DNA from: Cavenderia fasciculata
Taxonomy: Eukaryota > Evosea > Eumycetozoa > Acytosteliales > Cavenderiaceae
Assembly: GCF_000203815.1 (NCBI RefSeq)
Contig: NW_004457695.1
Location: forward strand, 3,038,001-3,102,000
Reading direction: 5' to 3'
DNA length: 64,000 nucleotides
The position numbers were made by a program, and so were the translations under genes. The stretch's first letter is position 1; each line of letters starts with the position of its first letter. Under the pieces are notes generated by a model, which searched no databases, had not been told where the DNA came from, and saw nothing but the letters and a program-made list of their open reading frames with translations. Positions 13,233 to 25,948 of the stretch are shown in pieces.

Positions 13233-16109
13233 TTTCTATGTCTATGTGTTGTTTTATATATATATGTGTGTGTGGTTGGGAATTAATTGTTGTTGTTGTT
13301 GTGATTCTGACTATTATGTCAAAGTCTCTTTTCTTGGCTTAGCTGCTTTTGATGCTGCTGCTGCTGCTGTGGTCTAAAATACTAAAACTATAGTGTTGAT
13401 GATGATACTGATACTAAATTAAAAATTACTGTACTGTGATGGTAATAAAATTCGGCGCGTTAATATGAATGATGATTGATATTTTTAATATTGGTATATT
13501 ATATGTGAATAGTGTGGTGGTGGAAACGATGTGGATAGGGGTAGCAAGCAGGTAGATGATAGGTAGGTAGGTAGGTAGGGTTAATTAATTTATGAGTGAA
13601 TGAATGAATGAATGAAATATTTCTTATTTGTTGTTGTTGGATTGTTATATTTGATTGTGAAGATGGATAGGCTCTCTTCTCACCTCTGCGACTTTTAAAT
13701 TAAAAGGTCGACTTCGATCATCAATAATCCACAATTGTGTGTGTGTTTATTTTTAAAATGATTATTATAATAAATAATAGACAATTGTGTTGTGTTTGGT
13801 GGGGTATCACAAAATATCGCTAGGTGAGAATAATAATAATAAAGGGGGATGAGACAGCAGGAGAGGAGAGGGAATGAATGGATGGATGGATAAATAATAA
13901 ATATTTTACCAAATAATAAATATGATGATGAGAGGACACTCTTTTTGTTTTCAACTAAAGCCCATACACAGGATAATATATATATATATATATATATATA
14001 ATTATCCCAGAGATTATTATTATTAAATTTATGGATAGATTGGGAAAAATACTATACTAGTACGGGTTTGTGAGACGAAGACACAAAGTTGGGATAAATA
14101 ATAATAATATAAAGGTAAATATGTGTGGGGGGGTGGAACGACACGAAATGGTTTCGGTGGTTGGGTTGGCTACCAGGTGTCGCCGAGACAGCAGCCACGT
14201 TTAATTAAAAAACACGATAGAAATTAATTTAATCTAAATTCCACGCCAACCTATTTTATGAGATCCGCGAAAAACTAAAGTTTAAAAAAATATTTAAAAA
14301 TAAAACTGTTGTTTTGAGGTGGTTGCGAGGTGTGGCCCTGTTGTTGGGCGCGACCCCCGACGAAAAAAGATTATTATTCATTTTTTAAAAGAATCAAAAG
14401 AGATTATTGTTGAATTATTTTAAAAGAAACATTTACTAGTTTGAATTGAAATTGAAGTAGTAGTTGTTTGTTGTTTTGTTGTTACTTCAAATAATATATT
14501 CCTGATGATGAAGAGGAAGGATTGTTGTTGTTGTTGTTTAAATAGAGAGTTAAGAATGAAAAAAGGGATGAGGCAAGAGATAGGATGGGATGGAGTCATC
14601 CAAGGGGTCCACCCAAATCAAAGAGTGTTATGTGTTGGATATGGGTTGTTTATGTGCGTAGACGACAAAAAGTGTTCGAGGGAGGGAGGGAGGGAATGGG
14701 TTTGAGATGAATGAATGAATCTTACCAAAAGATGTGGTGGGTTGTGAAGTTGGGTTCAACTTTTTTTATTTTTAGACACCTAGAGTAATACTACTACTGT
14801 TTCGATCTCTCTCTGTGATCTAATATATACAAACAAGTACTACTACTAATACTATAGACTAACAAATAATCAGACTATTGTACTTTGTCGGTTTGTGGTG
14901 GTCTGAAACTATTATAAATAATGGATTGAAACAAGAGAGCAAGGAAAGGTCTACCCTCTTGATCCAGATGCGACGAAAGAGACTCCAACCGCCTCCTAAA
15001 AAAAATTAATTAAAAAAAAGGATCATTTCATCGTGACACAAACTTGTGTGTTTGTCTACACAAAACAAAGTCATACCTCTTCAAACAGCCGTTTTGTCAA
15101 AACTCAAAAACTTTTGGTGGGCAAGACAACCCAAACCGAGGCATCCTTTGCTCTATCAGTTGGTTATGTGATTGATTTACGAAGGGTTGGTGTTTGTTGG
15201 TCGCCTCCCAGAGATGGCGATTGCCCCCCCTTGGTCACCGCCGTAGTGCCAATTAATATTGTTTTTGAGACGGGTTCTATAAATGAATAAATGAATCTGG
15301 CCCCAATGTCACCATCCATAGACTTGTTCTGAAAGTTAACATGATTGATGGATTCCGCCATCTTATAGTCTGGCCTGGTCGACTATGCCGTGTTTAAAAA
15401 CACCGACACAAACATCCAACTAGATAGTTTGTGTCGTAGATCCACGATGTAGTGTCATCTAACACCAAAACACAACTAACAAGATGACAATTGTCGTCTC
15501 TACTCCGTTTCAATTAGTCCCAAGATATTTAGTATCGGGATCCCGACAACGAGAACCGCATTCTGACAGTGTCAGTGAACATCCTTGTGTAAATCACAAT
15601 TATATGTCTCCTAGTAGACAGTTCTGTACAACATTATATATTATAATATAAACAGACTTTACTTTTCTTTTTCTTATTCTCTTTTGTAACCAAACATATA
15701 CGATTATTATCCCGAAAACACACACACAAAGAGAGAAAGAAAAGGAATTAGAATATTAATATTAATCATTTATCCGAAAGTAAAGACTATAAAATACTCC
15801 ATTTTAATCATTCAACAATATCTTTTCATTCCTTCTAATTCAGAGTATATATCTGTTCAAAAGAAAAAAGGTAGATATTTTTGGAATTGACCATTTTTTT
15901 TTTAAATCAGTGTCAGCGACATCTGACCGATTGAACATCGCACCCACTTGTACCTTTGTCGCGACGGTTCTTTCTTTCGTTTTTTTTTCGTTTCAGGCGT
16001 TTGGTTCTGTTTGTCCATGGTCTTATAAGGTTATATGACGACGTTGTCATTTGGTTGAGAAAATGAAAGGACGAGAGGAGGATGCACCGATTGACGGTCA
16101 GACCTTCCT
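13233..16109. other. Long gene-free region with simple repeats and palindromes
   Basis: About 2.9 kb with no supportable coding exon. It starts with TG and GTT repeats upstream of the calcium pump, GTAG and ATGA tetranucleotide repeats near 13560-13615, a TA dinucleotide tract near 13977-14000, and more GC-rich islands near 14130-14270 and 14320-14360. A hairpin AAGTTG-GGTT-CAACTT followed by a T-run sits at 14747-14767. A cluster of perfect inverted repeats lies at 15390-15575 and is listed separately. Part of it should be the promoter of the calcium pump. The open frames at 15033-15290 and 15913-16113 look like chance. Confidence 0.5.
15389..15576. repeat. Cluster of consecutive palindromes and short inverted repeats
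   Basis: Within 190 bases: GTGTTT/AAACAC around two bases (15390-15403); CGACACAAAC (15404-15413) with its exact complement GTTTGTGTCG (15427-15436); AGATGACAATTGTCGTCT, palindromic apart from one wobble pair (15482-15499); the perfect 12-base palindrome TCGGGATCCCGA (15535-15546); and CTGACA-G-TGTCAG (15563-15575). A second GACACAAAC copy occurs near 15036. Function unknown. Confidence 0.6.
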
Positions 16110-17542
16110 TCATTGTTTCCCCCCAATTTTATTCAAATACTTCTTTTTTGCAACGACGTTTCCTCTTTCCATTGCTGCAGATCCCGTACCTTTCTTTTTG
16201 ACAACATCACTTCTAAGATAGGGTGAAGAGATTGCTCCGTGGGCATTAACAGTCAATGAAGATGATTTTGATTGTTGCAAGAGATCGCCACCGATCGATG
16301 TCATACTTCCTTTGATGATTAAATTGATTTCTTGTATTTGTGATTCTTCAAGTTGTGTCGGTGTAATGACATACATGATCCGATTGGTCATATCTACCGA
16401 TCTAACTATACCCAATCCAATACATTCAGTAATTGGAAAACATTGTTTTGTAAACATTGATGGGAAATCTGAATTAAGTCTAAACTATAAATAATTAAAA
16501 CAAACAAATAAATTAATAAATAAATTAATTAAAATAATATTTTGACTTACATTAACATCATTATATTCAGATTTATCAATACATAAACCAACGATTGAAC
16601 CATTTAAAGCATACATTGTTTGACTTGGAGATACTTGATTGGATTGTATGGCAACTTTAATTTGATTGAATTTGATTGCATATGGTTGACGATGTGAAAT
16701 TGGTACGATGGTTGGATTCAAATTACTATGACTAATATTTCCAAAATAAGTGTCTAGTGCTATTGTTCTAAGTTGTGATGCCCTTAATATTCTATGTGTT
16801 CTACCACCTGCACTCTTATTACAACAATTTAATTTATATAATATTGGTCTTGATTGATATGATTGATTATGTTTGGTGTAAATATTTTCTTTTTCCATTT
16901 CCTTTTCTTGTTCTTCCTTTTCTTCTTCATCTTTATAGAAAATTTTATCAATTGTATCTTGAGTAACATTAAAACTATTATTTTGATCATCATCATTAAA
17001 TTGTTGACCTTGTTGATCGAATTTTGGATGATAAATATTGACAATGTGAGTTGGTTCTAGATATTTAATGGTTTCTTCGAGTGTTGACAGACCCAAACCT
17101 GTAATCCAACCATGTGTATTAAATATAATTGGCATGTTGTATTCTTTCATTAGAATAAATGCCAAGTCTATCAATTGGTATAAAAGATGGAGATAGTACT
17201 CTGGGTTATGTCTTGGACTAACCTCTCCAAAGAAATAGGTTCTCACCGCCTTTTGAAGATGTGTAAATGATGGTCCTAAAAGTGGTCCATTTACAATATG
17301 TAATGAAACCAATCCACCTGGTGTAAATTCACATTGTCCTGCATCACCATCAATATAAATTATATTATTATATCTAGAAAAAAAAATTAAACAATAACAA
17401 ATAAGTATGTTTTATAAATATTATTATTAATTATAATTATTAATGCATACTTTGATAACATTCTATTTACCAATATTCTATTAAATGTACTTTTACCAAC
17501 ACCTTTTGAACCACATGTTAATATAATTGGTAATGGTGATTG

Positions 17543-17587
<45 letters not shown>

Positions 17588-18590
17588 TTTGGTTGTATTA
17601 TTTTTATTCATCATTGCCAATTTATATTGAATATTATGATTCATAATTTGATGATCAATAAATTGCATCCAATTTGGTGGAATGTTTAATGGTTGAACTG
17701 GTATTTTTGGTTGTATTATCTAATAATAATAAATATATTAGGAATAATGATAGATTGATCGATTGTTTGTTTGGGTTGTACTTACAGGTACGAAATCATT
17801 CATTTTTAATTCCTTATAAATAGTATTTGTTTCATGGAATGATCTTAGATTATATAAACTATATGAAAAGTGTGCCTCTGATGTTTGTTGTTCATCAAAT
17901 AATGAGTTTTCATCATATATGTCGTTTGTTGTTGTATCCAATAAAGTTGGTGGTGATGACGATGAGGATACTACAGTTGAAATAGATGTTTGAATCAATA
18001 CAATCGATTGAATATCAGATAATGAATTTTGATTATCTCCAAAGTATTGTTCAATTTTTGATATTATCAACTTTAGATTTGGTATATTCTTCTTTGTATT
18101 GGTAGTCTTGCTATTATTATTTAATCTTTGAATGAAATTGGTTGTATCGAATTGATTATTGCCATTATTATGATTAGACTGAATTGATAATGCCGATGAA
18201 GATAATGGTGAATAAACTTCATATAATGTGTCATCGTCTTTGATAGTATAACCATAAATATCAACTGATCCATATAAACATCCAACCAAACATTTACCAT
18301 GAAAATAGAATATCTAAAGCAATGAAAAGATTAAAGATTAATAATCACTTCTTCAGTCTCATTCATTCAATTCATACCTTATTACTATCAAACATTAATA
18401 TTCTAGTAGTATCATCAACTACTATGTATTGTATGCCATGAAGTAGTTTAGAGGTCGTACCAGTACTCGTAGTTGTAGTTGTCGTTTGTTGTAGTAGATC
18501 GTCATTGTTATTATTATTATTATTATCAGTCTTCACATGTACATTATTTCCTTTCTCTTCATCTCTAATTCTTTTCTTATTATTATCCAT
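16110..18590 (-). CDS. Polynucleotide 5'-hydroxyl kinase GRC3/NOL9 homologue
   Basis: Exons complement of 16110..16484, 16551..17373, 17451..17719, 17786..18313, 18378..18590 give 735 residues with every junction in frame. The Walker A loop reads GSKGVGKST, preceded by a conserved beta-strand and by an Asn run. After the loop come YIDGDAGQCEFTPGG (Walker B-like region of the Clp1/Grc3 family), GPLLGPSFTHLQ, the FFGEVSPRHNPEYYLHLL block and IIFNTHGWITGLG, all typical of GRC3/NOL9. In other eukaryotes this kinase works with LAS1 to phosphorylate the 5' end made when ITS2 is cut during 60S rRNA maturation in the nucleolus. The N-terminal 180 residues are diverged and rich in Asn, Ser and Thr. 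It is head to head with CTU2 across 154 bases. Confidence 0.88.
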
Positions 18591-18744
18591 CGTATAGTGT
18601 CTTTTTGAAGAAAAGATAATAAAAGTATTCTTTTATTCCTCGTTTTCTCATTTTCATTCTCACTCGGTGTCGCTTCCTCCTGTCTCTCTGAATGAATTTA
18701 AATTTAGATTATTACTTCAAATCGAAGATAAATAGATATATAGA
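18591..18744. promoter_or_regulatory. Short divergent promoter between GRC3/NOL9 and CTU2
   Basis: Only 154 bases separate the two start codons, so the genes must share a bidirectional promoter or have overlapping control regions. A T-rich tract near 18627-18660 is the main visible feature. Confidence 0.5.
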
Positions 18745-20214
18745 ATGACAGATAATAATCAACTAACTTGTAATACAGAGGATGCAGGTGACAACTTGAT
18801 ACCTACACCAAAGAAGGCTGTTAAAAAGACTTGTGTCAGATGCAAGGAAAAGCCTTCAATCATCTTGTTTAGAACAGATCCAATGTGTTGGTAAAGTATC
18901 ATCATCATCATTATTGTTGTTGTTAGTTTTTTGAAGGATGAAACTTGATTGGTTATTAATAATAATAATGTTGTATATTATACTTTATATACTTTATATA
19001 CTTTATTTAGGGACTGCTATCATGAAATGATAATTAAAAAGTTTAAGTTGAATGTAACAAGATTTAGAGATAATAAAAAGGATGTAGAGAGATTGATGTT
19101 GGCTGTATCGGGAGGTGTGTCATCACGTGTAATGATGGATCTCGTGTCACACTTTATCGGTGGTAATGGTAGTAAGGGAACCAAGGCAAAGTTGTTCTTT
19201 AAGGTGTGTGTCGTTCACATCAACATCTCGTGTCTTGATCAAGTGTCGGGACGTGCCACCGAGCAAGACCACTTGGACCACGCACAAAGACAAGCAAACC
19301 TCGTTCGATCACTTGAAGAGGCTGCCCAACAATACGAATTCCCATTCTACAACATTCCATTGGAGAATATCTATGGATGCGATGAAAGCAACAAAAAAGA
19401 GAGACAACAAATGTTGATCGATTCATTCACACAATTTACTTCATCAACTTCAAAGGAAGATATATTAGAACATTTTAGAAACCAATTATTATTTGAAACT
19501 GCTCATTCTTTAGGGTATGTAAATAAGATAATAAGAAATATGAAATGGAAATAGGGAAATAGAAAATATTAATGTATTGATTATTGTTTCTATGTTTAGA
19601 TTCAACAAGATATTATTTGGAACAAGTTCAAATAGATTGGCAACAAGATTATTATCATCAACGTCAAAGGGTAGAGGATACAATGTACCCAATGAAACGA
19701 ATATGGTCGATCAACACAAAGACATTCGATTCATTCAACCAATGAGAGACTTTCTCTTAAAAGAGATTCACATCTATCACCGAAAGATGTCTTTTATCGA
19801 TTACACAAATCACAATGTTTTATTATTTAATAATAATTCAAAGGGTTCAATTAATGCTTTATGTGAAAGTATGTAATTGGGAAAAAAAAAAAGGAGAAAT
19901 ACAAACATGCAAACAAACGAACAAACTAACTCATTATTTAATTATATTTAGAATTTATTAATCATTTACAAGATATTTCAAATCAAACTATTCATACATT
20001 ACTTAGATCGGTTGATAAGTTAGTTTCACCAATTGACGAAAACTCTGTATCTTGTTCCATTTGTTGTGCCAATTTATCAGAACAAGAAATTAAACAACTA
20101 GAACAATATTCATTGGCATTAAAATCATCTTCATCATCGTCAACTACAACTTCAACAAGTTCTTGTAAATCAAGTTGCAATAATTGTTCAGCTTCATCAT
20201 CTTGTTGTTCAACC

Positions 20215-20248
<34 letters not shown>

Positions 20249-20478
20249 GTATTCAATTAACCAATAATATTCACAAACCAACATTATGTTATAGTTGTAA
20301 TCAATTATTAAGAGATGTTAAACAACCACCTGTATTGACAGTCGTTCCATCTGATTCGACAACAACTCCTACGCCTCCAACTCTACCAATTTACGTCCAA
20401 AAGAATTCAACCGTTTTATTAAAATCATATCAATTACGAAATGAAATCAAGGATTTCTTATTAGATGATGATGAATAA
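18745..20478 (+). CDS. ctu2: CTU2/NCS2, cytoplasmic tRNA 2-thiolation protein 2
   Basis: Exons 18745..18890, 19011..19514, 19600..19868, 19952..20478 give 481 residues. The N-terminus has the CVRCKEKPSIILFRTDPMCWDCY cysteine block typical of CTU2, followed by the PP-loop-type LMLAVSGGVSSRVMMDL segment. Family members form a heterodimer with CTU1 and use Urm1-carried sulfur for the mcm5s2U34 modification of Lys, Glu and Gln tRNAs. A Ser/Cys-rich stretch and an Asn run (genomic about 20110-20260) interrupt the C-terminal zinc-like part, which has CSICC and CYSC pairs. The start at 18745 is the first ATG in frame. CTU1 is not in the window. Confidence 0.9.
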
Positions 20479-20653
20479 ACTTTAAATGACTATTAAATAT
20501 ATTTACATTGTACCATCGATCTTTGTTCCAAAAAAAAAAAACAAATTAATTAAATGAACTCGATGAGAGTCGAGTGTAGGGATTTTCATTGTTTAAAGCG
20601 ATAGTGCATATTTTAGATAGATAGATAGATAGATAGAGAGATAACATTCAACA

Positions 20654-22245
20654 ATGGATATAGGAAAGTTTGAAATTGTATGAGATAGATATATATATAT
20701 ACTGATGATGAATATGTATGACTTGCACCTGCTAATGATTCATTCTATATTTATAGAGAATACAAGAGTTTCAATCACATATAGAAACATTGAATACTAC
20801 AAAGAAAGAGTATCGCAAGTTGATCAGTCAACTCAAGACATTACCAGATACATTGACTCAAAAGACAAAGGTTCCTCTTGGCAAATATGCATTCTTTGAA
20901 GGTGAAATGGTCGATACAAATGAAGTATTGATTCTACTTGGTGAGAACTACTTTGCTCAACGATCAGCAAAACAAACAATTGATATCATTCAAAGAAGAG
21001 AAAAGGGTATGATTGATATAGATAGAAGAAGAAGAAAAGAAGAAGAAAAGAAGAAGATGATATTGATGATTTGATCTTTCTTTTCATTATAGATATCAAT
21101 GCAAATATAAAGAATCTAACAACTCAAATCGATGCATTAAGAGGTAAAATGGAAGTAGCTACTGATATATCAAAAGCACTTAGACAAAATCGTGATGATA
21201 ATATTATAGAGATTAAAGAGGAATATGACTCTGATGAAGAAAAGAAGAAAGTAAAGTCTAAAAAGACGACATCGACAACATCGACAACAAATGTTGAACA
21301 AAAACAACCATTACCACCAATTAAAAGAGACAAGGAAGAAGAAGAAGAATTGAATGCAATGTTTTCAAGATTATTAGAATTGGAAAAGAAGGAAAAACAA
21401 GCTGAAGAACAAGGTTTTGATTTGGATGGTGAAAATGATGATGACGATGACGATGAAGAGGGAGAGGAAATAGTAGAATACTATGATGAAGATGGAAATA
21501 GAATTGATGTTGGTCCAGATGACGATGTTGAATACATTCAAGAAAAAGAAGATGAGTCTGATGGTGCTGAACAATACGACGACGATGATGGAGAGTATGG
21601 TGGTGGACGTAAATTTACAGATCACGGTGACAGATACCAAGATGATGAAGAATACCCAGATGGCGAAGACGACAATGAAGAAATAAATGAAGAAATTGAA
21701 AGAGAATTAAAAGAACAAAAAGATAATTCACAAGAGATATCAGAGATTTCAGATTACCTAAAAGAAAAAAGAGTTAAATATCAACATTTATTAGATCTAA
21801 AACATCATCAACAAGAAACTTCAACTACATCAACAACTCAAACAACAACTATACCAAAATCTATTTTAAAACAAAAGAAAGAAAAAAAACCAATTGATAG
21901 AAATAGTCCAATTGATGTAAGAAATACAAAACAAAACAAAACAAAACAAAACAAGACAAGACAAGACAAGACAAGACAAGATTAATTGATTGATTACTCC
22001 CAATATTAATATTAATTATTTCTATTTCTATTTAGTTTATTAAAAACAAACAAGTTAGTTTCCAAGATATTAAAAATGATGTTTCCAAACCAAATCCACC
22101 AACTCAAACAGTATTTGGTGAGATTGTTGAAAAGGATAGTGATCTATTTGAATTACCTCCAACAAACCAAAATACACAACATGTTGAAGAGACTGCTCCA
22201 CAACCAAGAGTTAGTAAATTTAAATCTTCGCGTCAAGGAAAATAA
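20654..22245 (+). CDS. URI1-like unconventional prefoldin (RPB5 interactor)
   Basis: Exons 20654..20677, 20757..21006, 21093..21916, 22036..22245 give 435 residues; the first exon encodes only eight residues. The N-terminal prefoldin alpha fold is recognised by VPLGKYAFFEGEMVDTNEVL, then LLGENYFAQRSAKQTIDIIQRR, flanked by coiled-coil helices. The middle is strongly acidic (Asp/Glu runs), as in animal URI1. The last exon contains a QVSFQDIK-type segment near the C-terminus, also found in URI proteins. URI1 binds RNA polymerase subunit RPB5 and the R2TP co-chaperone to assemble polymerases and PIKK kinases. An AAAAC/AAGAC pentanucleotide repeat lies in intron 3 (about 21925-21975). Confidence 0.85.
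21925..21980 (+). repeat. AAAAC/AAGAC pentanucleotide repeat in a URI1 intron
   Basis: Tandem copies of ACAAA then ACAAG lie just after the GTAAGA donor at 21917 in intron 3 of the URI1-like gene. Confidence 0.7.
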
Positions 22246-22376
22246 ACAAAACCTTAATAATATTATTTATATTATTAAAAATCAAAAAAACATAATACAA
22301 AGGGTGTTCATTCATTCACTTCTAAAACAATTTTAGTTTAAAGATATAGAGAAGAGTATAGAATAGAGAATCAAAC

Positions 22377-23086
22377 ATGTCAAGTTATACATTTATAGTT
22401 ATAGGAAAGAATGATAATCCTTTATACGAATTAGAGTTTCCTAGTTCTTCACAAAAAGTAGTAGTATTGATTGATTGATGGTGTAGAATGATCATTCATC
22501 ATCACTATGATAATTTAGAGTACAGTACTAACAAAGTTGTTTTTCTATATCTGTATACAGAAAGATCAATCATATATGCAACAATATATATTACATAGCT
22601 CATTAGATATAGTAGAAGAAGTAGTATGGAAATCAACAAATATGTATCTAAAAATAATAGATAAACATAACAAATACAATATATCATCATATGTAACATC
22701 AGGTCGTATGTAAATCAGTCACAGAGTGATATTATATAAGTAGTTGAAAACAAGGTAGAATTAACACTGCAGTGTATCATCATCATCATCATGTGATGTA
22801 TACTATACTACAATATACTATACTACTATATATTTAGATATTAAATTTATGTTATTACACGAAAAGAAAGATGAAGAAGCAATCAAAAACTTTTTTGGTG
22901 AAGTTCATGATCTATACATAAAGGTATGATGATTAATGATACATATTCAACCAACCTTTGATTACTTATCTCTTTCTATAATAATAATAGATACTTTTAA
23001 ATCCATTTTATACATATAATACACCAATTACTTCAACTGTTTTCGATGCAAGAGTAAGAAAATTGGGTGCAAAGTATTTCTTTTAA
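22377..23086 (+). CDS. trappc2: TRAPPC2 (sedlin), TRAPP complex subunit
   Basis: Exons 22377..22457, 22561..22705, 22838..22923, 22991..23086 give 135 residues, close to the 140 of human sedlin. The sequence runs [21 protein letters not shown], a helix with [20 protein letters not shown], then [23 protein letters not shown] and the C-terminal [15 protein letters not shown] motif. All are signature segments of this longin-fold subunit, which acts in ER-to-Golgi vesicle tethering as part of the Rab1/Ypt1 exchange factor. No single unspliced open frame covers it. It starts 131 bases after URI1 on the same strand. Confidence 0.92.
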
Positions 23087-24370
23087 TTTCACACTTGTAT
23101 AATAATAATAACAAATAATAATAATATTAAAATAATAATGGTAACTCAATCAAAAAAAAGGATAGTGATAATATAAAATAATAATAAATCACTTTATCTG
23201 GAACCAATTGCGATCGATATATATCAAATCAAATTAAAAGGATATTGGAGATGACATAAATATATTTATTTTTGTTTGATTCAAAAAGACAAGACAGAGA
23301 TGAAGAAGAAATACAATTACACAAAGCAAACAACAAATACAACTATGGAGTAACAACATTGGACAATTCAATCGATTTTGTAGACTGATTCCATTGACTG
23401 ACACAAATCACACCCCCAAAAAATATATGGGGGGTAACACATGAACTAAAAACCGACCAACACAATGGTTGGTCTGCTATTGATTCGCATATCTACCTAA
23501 AAAGAATATCACCACCAACCACTATACCCCCTCCTCATATTCAATTCAAAAACACGTGGTGTTTGTGTAACTATCTATCTATCTGTACATACAACACAGT
23601 AATATATGCGCATATATATATGGTAATATTGATTAAAAAAACAACCATCCAACTATCCATTCATCCATATACATCTACTGCCCATCTAACGATACATCCA
23701 TACCATAACCCAACCATCTCTATCTCTCTGGTTTATTGGATTGTAGATTAGACACGATTTTCTTTTGTATAATCTGGTTTTTTTACATCTACATTTGTTA
23801 ATACACAACAAATACTGGCAATCGATTTACAAATACATTAATAATCTGTGATTGTTCTTCGTTGGTCGCATACTAATATATATAACTTCACAACAGGTGG
23901 ACATTATTATTTTAATTATTTTATATTTCCTTTTTCCTCCTCTTCCTTCCTTCTCCCTTTGCATCTTGATCTATCTACTCTACCCATCTACAATCCTGAT
24001 ATTAATATTTATTTTTTTTAAATCCCCAATCCTTTTCACTGCCGCTATTGCTTGTCAATCACATCAACCAACAAACAAACAAACAAACAACCAACATAAT
24101 AATAGCAATCAATCTGTAATTTGAAAAATTATTTATTATTTCCTAAATTATTCTTTTTCATCCCATTCCTTTAATAATAATAATCATAATAATATTATTC
24201 GCATTTGGAAATCAAAGATCCAAAAAATCAACATCAAATACAAAAAAAACAAAACAACAAACCACATTTCCTTAATTGCTCTTTCAATCCATTCTCTTTT
24301 TTTTCATTGTACAATTAATATCAATTACAATTATTATATATTATATATTATATATTTAATTTTATAAATC
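23087..24370. other. Intergenic region, 1.3 kb, with two GC-clamped hairpins
   Basis: No gene recognised. Two inverted repeats stand out in the AT-rich background: CCCCCA (23413-23418) with TGGGGG (23428-23433), and GACCAAC (23455-23461) with GTTGGTC (23468-23474). Downstream are TATC, CATC and CAAA simple repeats and pyrimidine-rich stretches near 23930-23970. The end is probably the promoter and leader of the CudA-like gene. Confidence 0.4.
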
Positions 24371-25948
24371 ATGGAAACAATGACAAGTTATGATTTATTA
24401 AATCAATTTTCTCCACCTGGAAGATCATCGTCATCGTGTGGAAGTAAATCAGATAGCAAGAAATCACATAAAAAGGCAAAGAAGTGCCATACACCAACAT
24501 CATCGTCATCTACTCCTCTCAACCACCCATTATCTCCACCACCTCTTCTCAACATCAATAGCCACCATCACCAAAACCTATCACAACAACGCGGCAAACA
24601 CAACTATATCACTCAATTTGTAGAAATTGTCGAGCAAGAATGTATTAGCATCGAAAGTGTCACACTCAATAACCGTAATGCCAACGTGCACGTAGTCGTC
24701 AAGAATACATCGTTTTCACTCAAGATCCGCTCTTTGGACATGAATATTATCAATTTTGCCAACAGTCATGTCAAGGTCAATCTCTACTATGCCAACGATC
24801 CCATGAAAGAAGTCAGCTTTATCCATACACCACCCATCCAATACGTCGGTAGTAGCTGCAACAACGGTGAGATGTTTTCGATGGATGTCAAGATATCAAT
24901 CTTGTCGTCGCAGCACCAAGGCAACCTCTTTTATCTCATGATGAATATCAACGACGCCAAGTCATCGTATCCACAACCACATATCTATTTGTCGCACCCA
25001 ATACGTGTTGTTTCCAAGGTTGACCACATCAAAAAGGATGTCAACGGAGCCTGTGAAAAGAAACAAACCTTTATCGATATATTGACCGAGCGCTTGAACA
25101 AGATTGAGAGTCTCCAGGCATCGCAAGAGCATCTGGTCGGCCAGATGTACAAGCAGCGCGGGTTACCCGCCCCACCCGCCATCATCAGCAGTCTTCCACT
25201 GCACGACGACGACGACAACTCGGATGACAGCCCCTCTACACCACGTCCCAGCAACAAAAACATTGCCGAGAACTTCCTCGAAGCTTTCAACCGTGTCATC
25301 AAGGTGTACAAGGAAGAATGTGAAATACACCAAACTAAATCACTCAATGTCCAACCTATTGTAGATAGTCTTGATAATGATGAAAAGGCTATACTCTCAG
25401 ACCTATTAGACTCCTTTACATTTGATGATCCAAATATTCATAAACAACAACAACTCAAACAACATCAATTACAACAACAACAACAACAACAACAATTATT
25501 AATTCAAGCATGTGAACAACAACACCAACACCAACAGACACCACAATCTTCACAATTAGGATCTACACAATTATCAGGAGCTGGATCTTCATCGACCATG
25601 TCCTCTTTCCATCTATCTTCGATCAATCACCACGACGATGATTGTACGTCTTCTGTACCAGGCACCTCTACACCATTTGGTCGTAAACACGCATCCGACC
25701 AATTATTATTCATCTCGCCAATGATGATGGGTGTCCAATCACCAATGCACCTCTCATCACCGCTCCTTGCGGATTTTAGCCATGTAGTTGGCGGTGGTTG
25801 CAACTCGACCATTCATTCACCTCTATCATTTAAACCTTTAAAATCACCAAAATTTCATAATATTATAGACGACAAGTGTAACACTAATAACAGTAATAGT
25901 AATAATAATAATAATAATACTCCTAATGATATAATTGATGAATTATAA
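24371..25948 (+). CDS. CudA-like putative transcriptional regulator
   Basis: Single exon, 525 residues. After a Ser/His/Lys-rich N-terminus, residues about 80-230 form a compact, non-repetitive domain containing ECISIESVTLNNRNANVHVV, VKVNLYYANDPMKEVSFI and HPIRVVSKVDHIKKD. That pattern, especially the PIRVVSK end, resembles the core DNA-binding region of Dictyostelium CudA, a nuclear factor for prespore and culmination genes. A coiled-coil-prone helix follows, then Gln/His and Asn tracts. Codon use in the core is more GC-rich than in the tails. The match is from memory of the family and is moderate: it could be another dictyostelid-specific nuclear protein. Confidence 0.55.
   Translation: METMTSYDLLNQFSPPGRSSSSCGSKSDSKKSHKKAKKCHTPTSSSSTPLNHPLSPPPLLNINSHHHQNLSQQRGKHNYITQFVEIVEQECISIESVTLNNRNANVHVVVKNTSFSLKIRSLDMNIINFANSHVKVNLYYANDPMKEVSFIHTPPIQYVGSSCNNGEMFSMDVKISILSSQHQGNLFYLMMNINDAKSSYPQPHIYLSHPIRVVSKVDHIKKDVNGACEKKQTFIDILTERLNKIESLQASQEHLVGQMYKQRGLPAPPAIISSLPLHDDDDNSDDSPSTPRPSNKNIAENFLEAFNRVIKVYKEECEIHQTKSLNVQPIVDSLDNDEKAILSDLLDSFTFDDPNIHKQQQLKQHQLQQQQQQQQLLIQACEQQHQHQQTPQSSQLGSTQLSGAGSSSTMSSFHLSSINHHDDDCTSSVPGTSTPFGRKHASDQLLFISPMMMGVQSPMHLSSPLLADFSHVVGGGCNSTIHSPLSFKPLKSPKFHNIIDDKCNTNNSNSNNNNNNTPNDIIDEL

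Noticed and set aside
15033-15290. 85-residue open frame in the gene-free region upstream of the calcium pump
   Set aside because: It does begin with ATG, but there is no splice partner, no recognisable motif, and its codon use does not resemble neighbouring genes.
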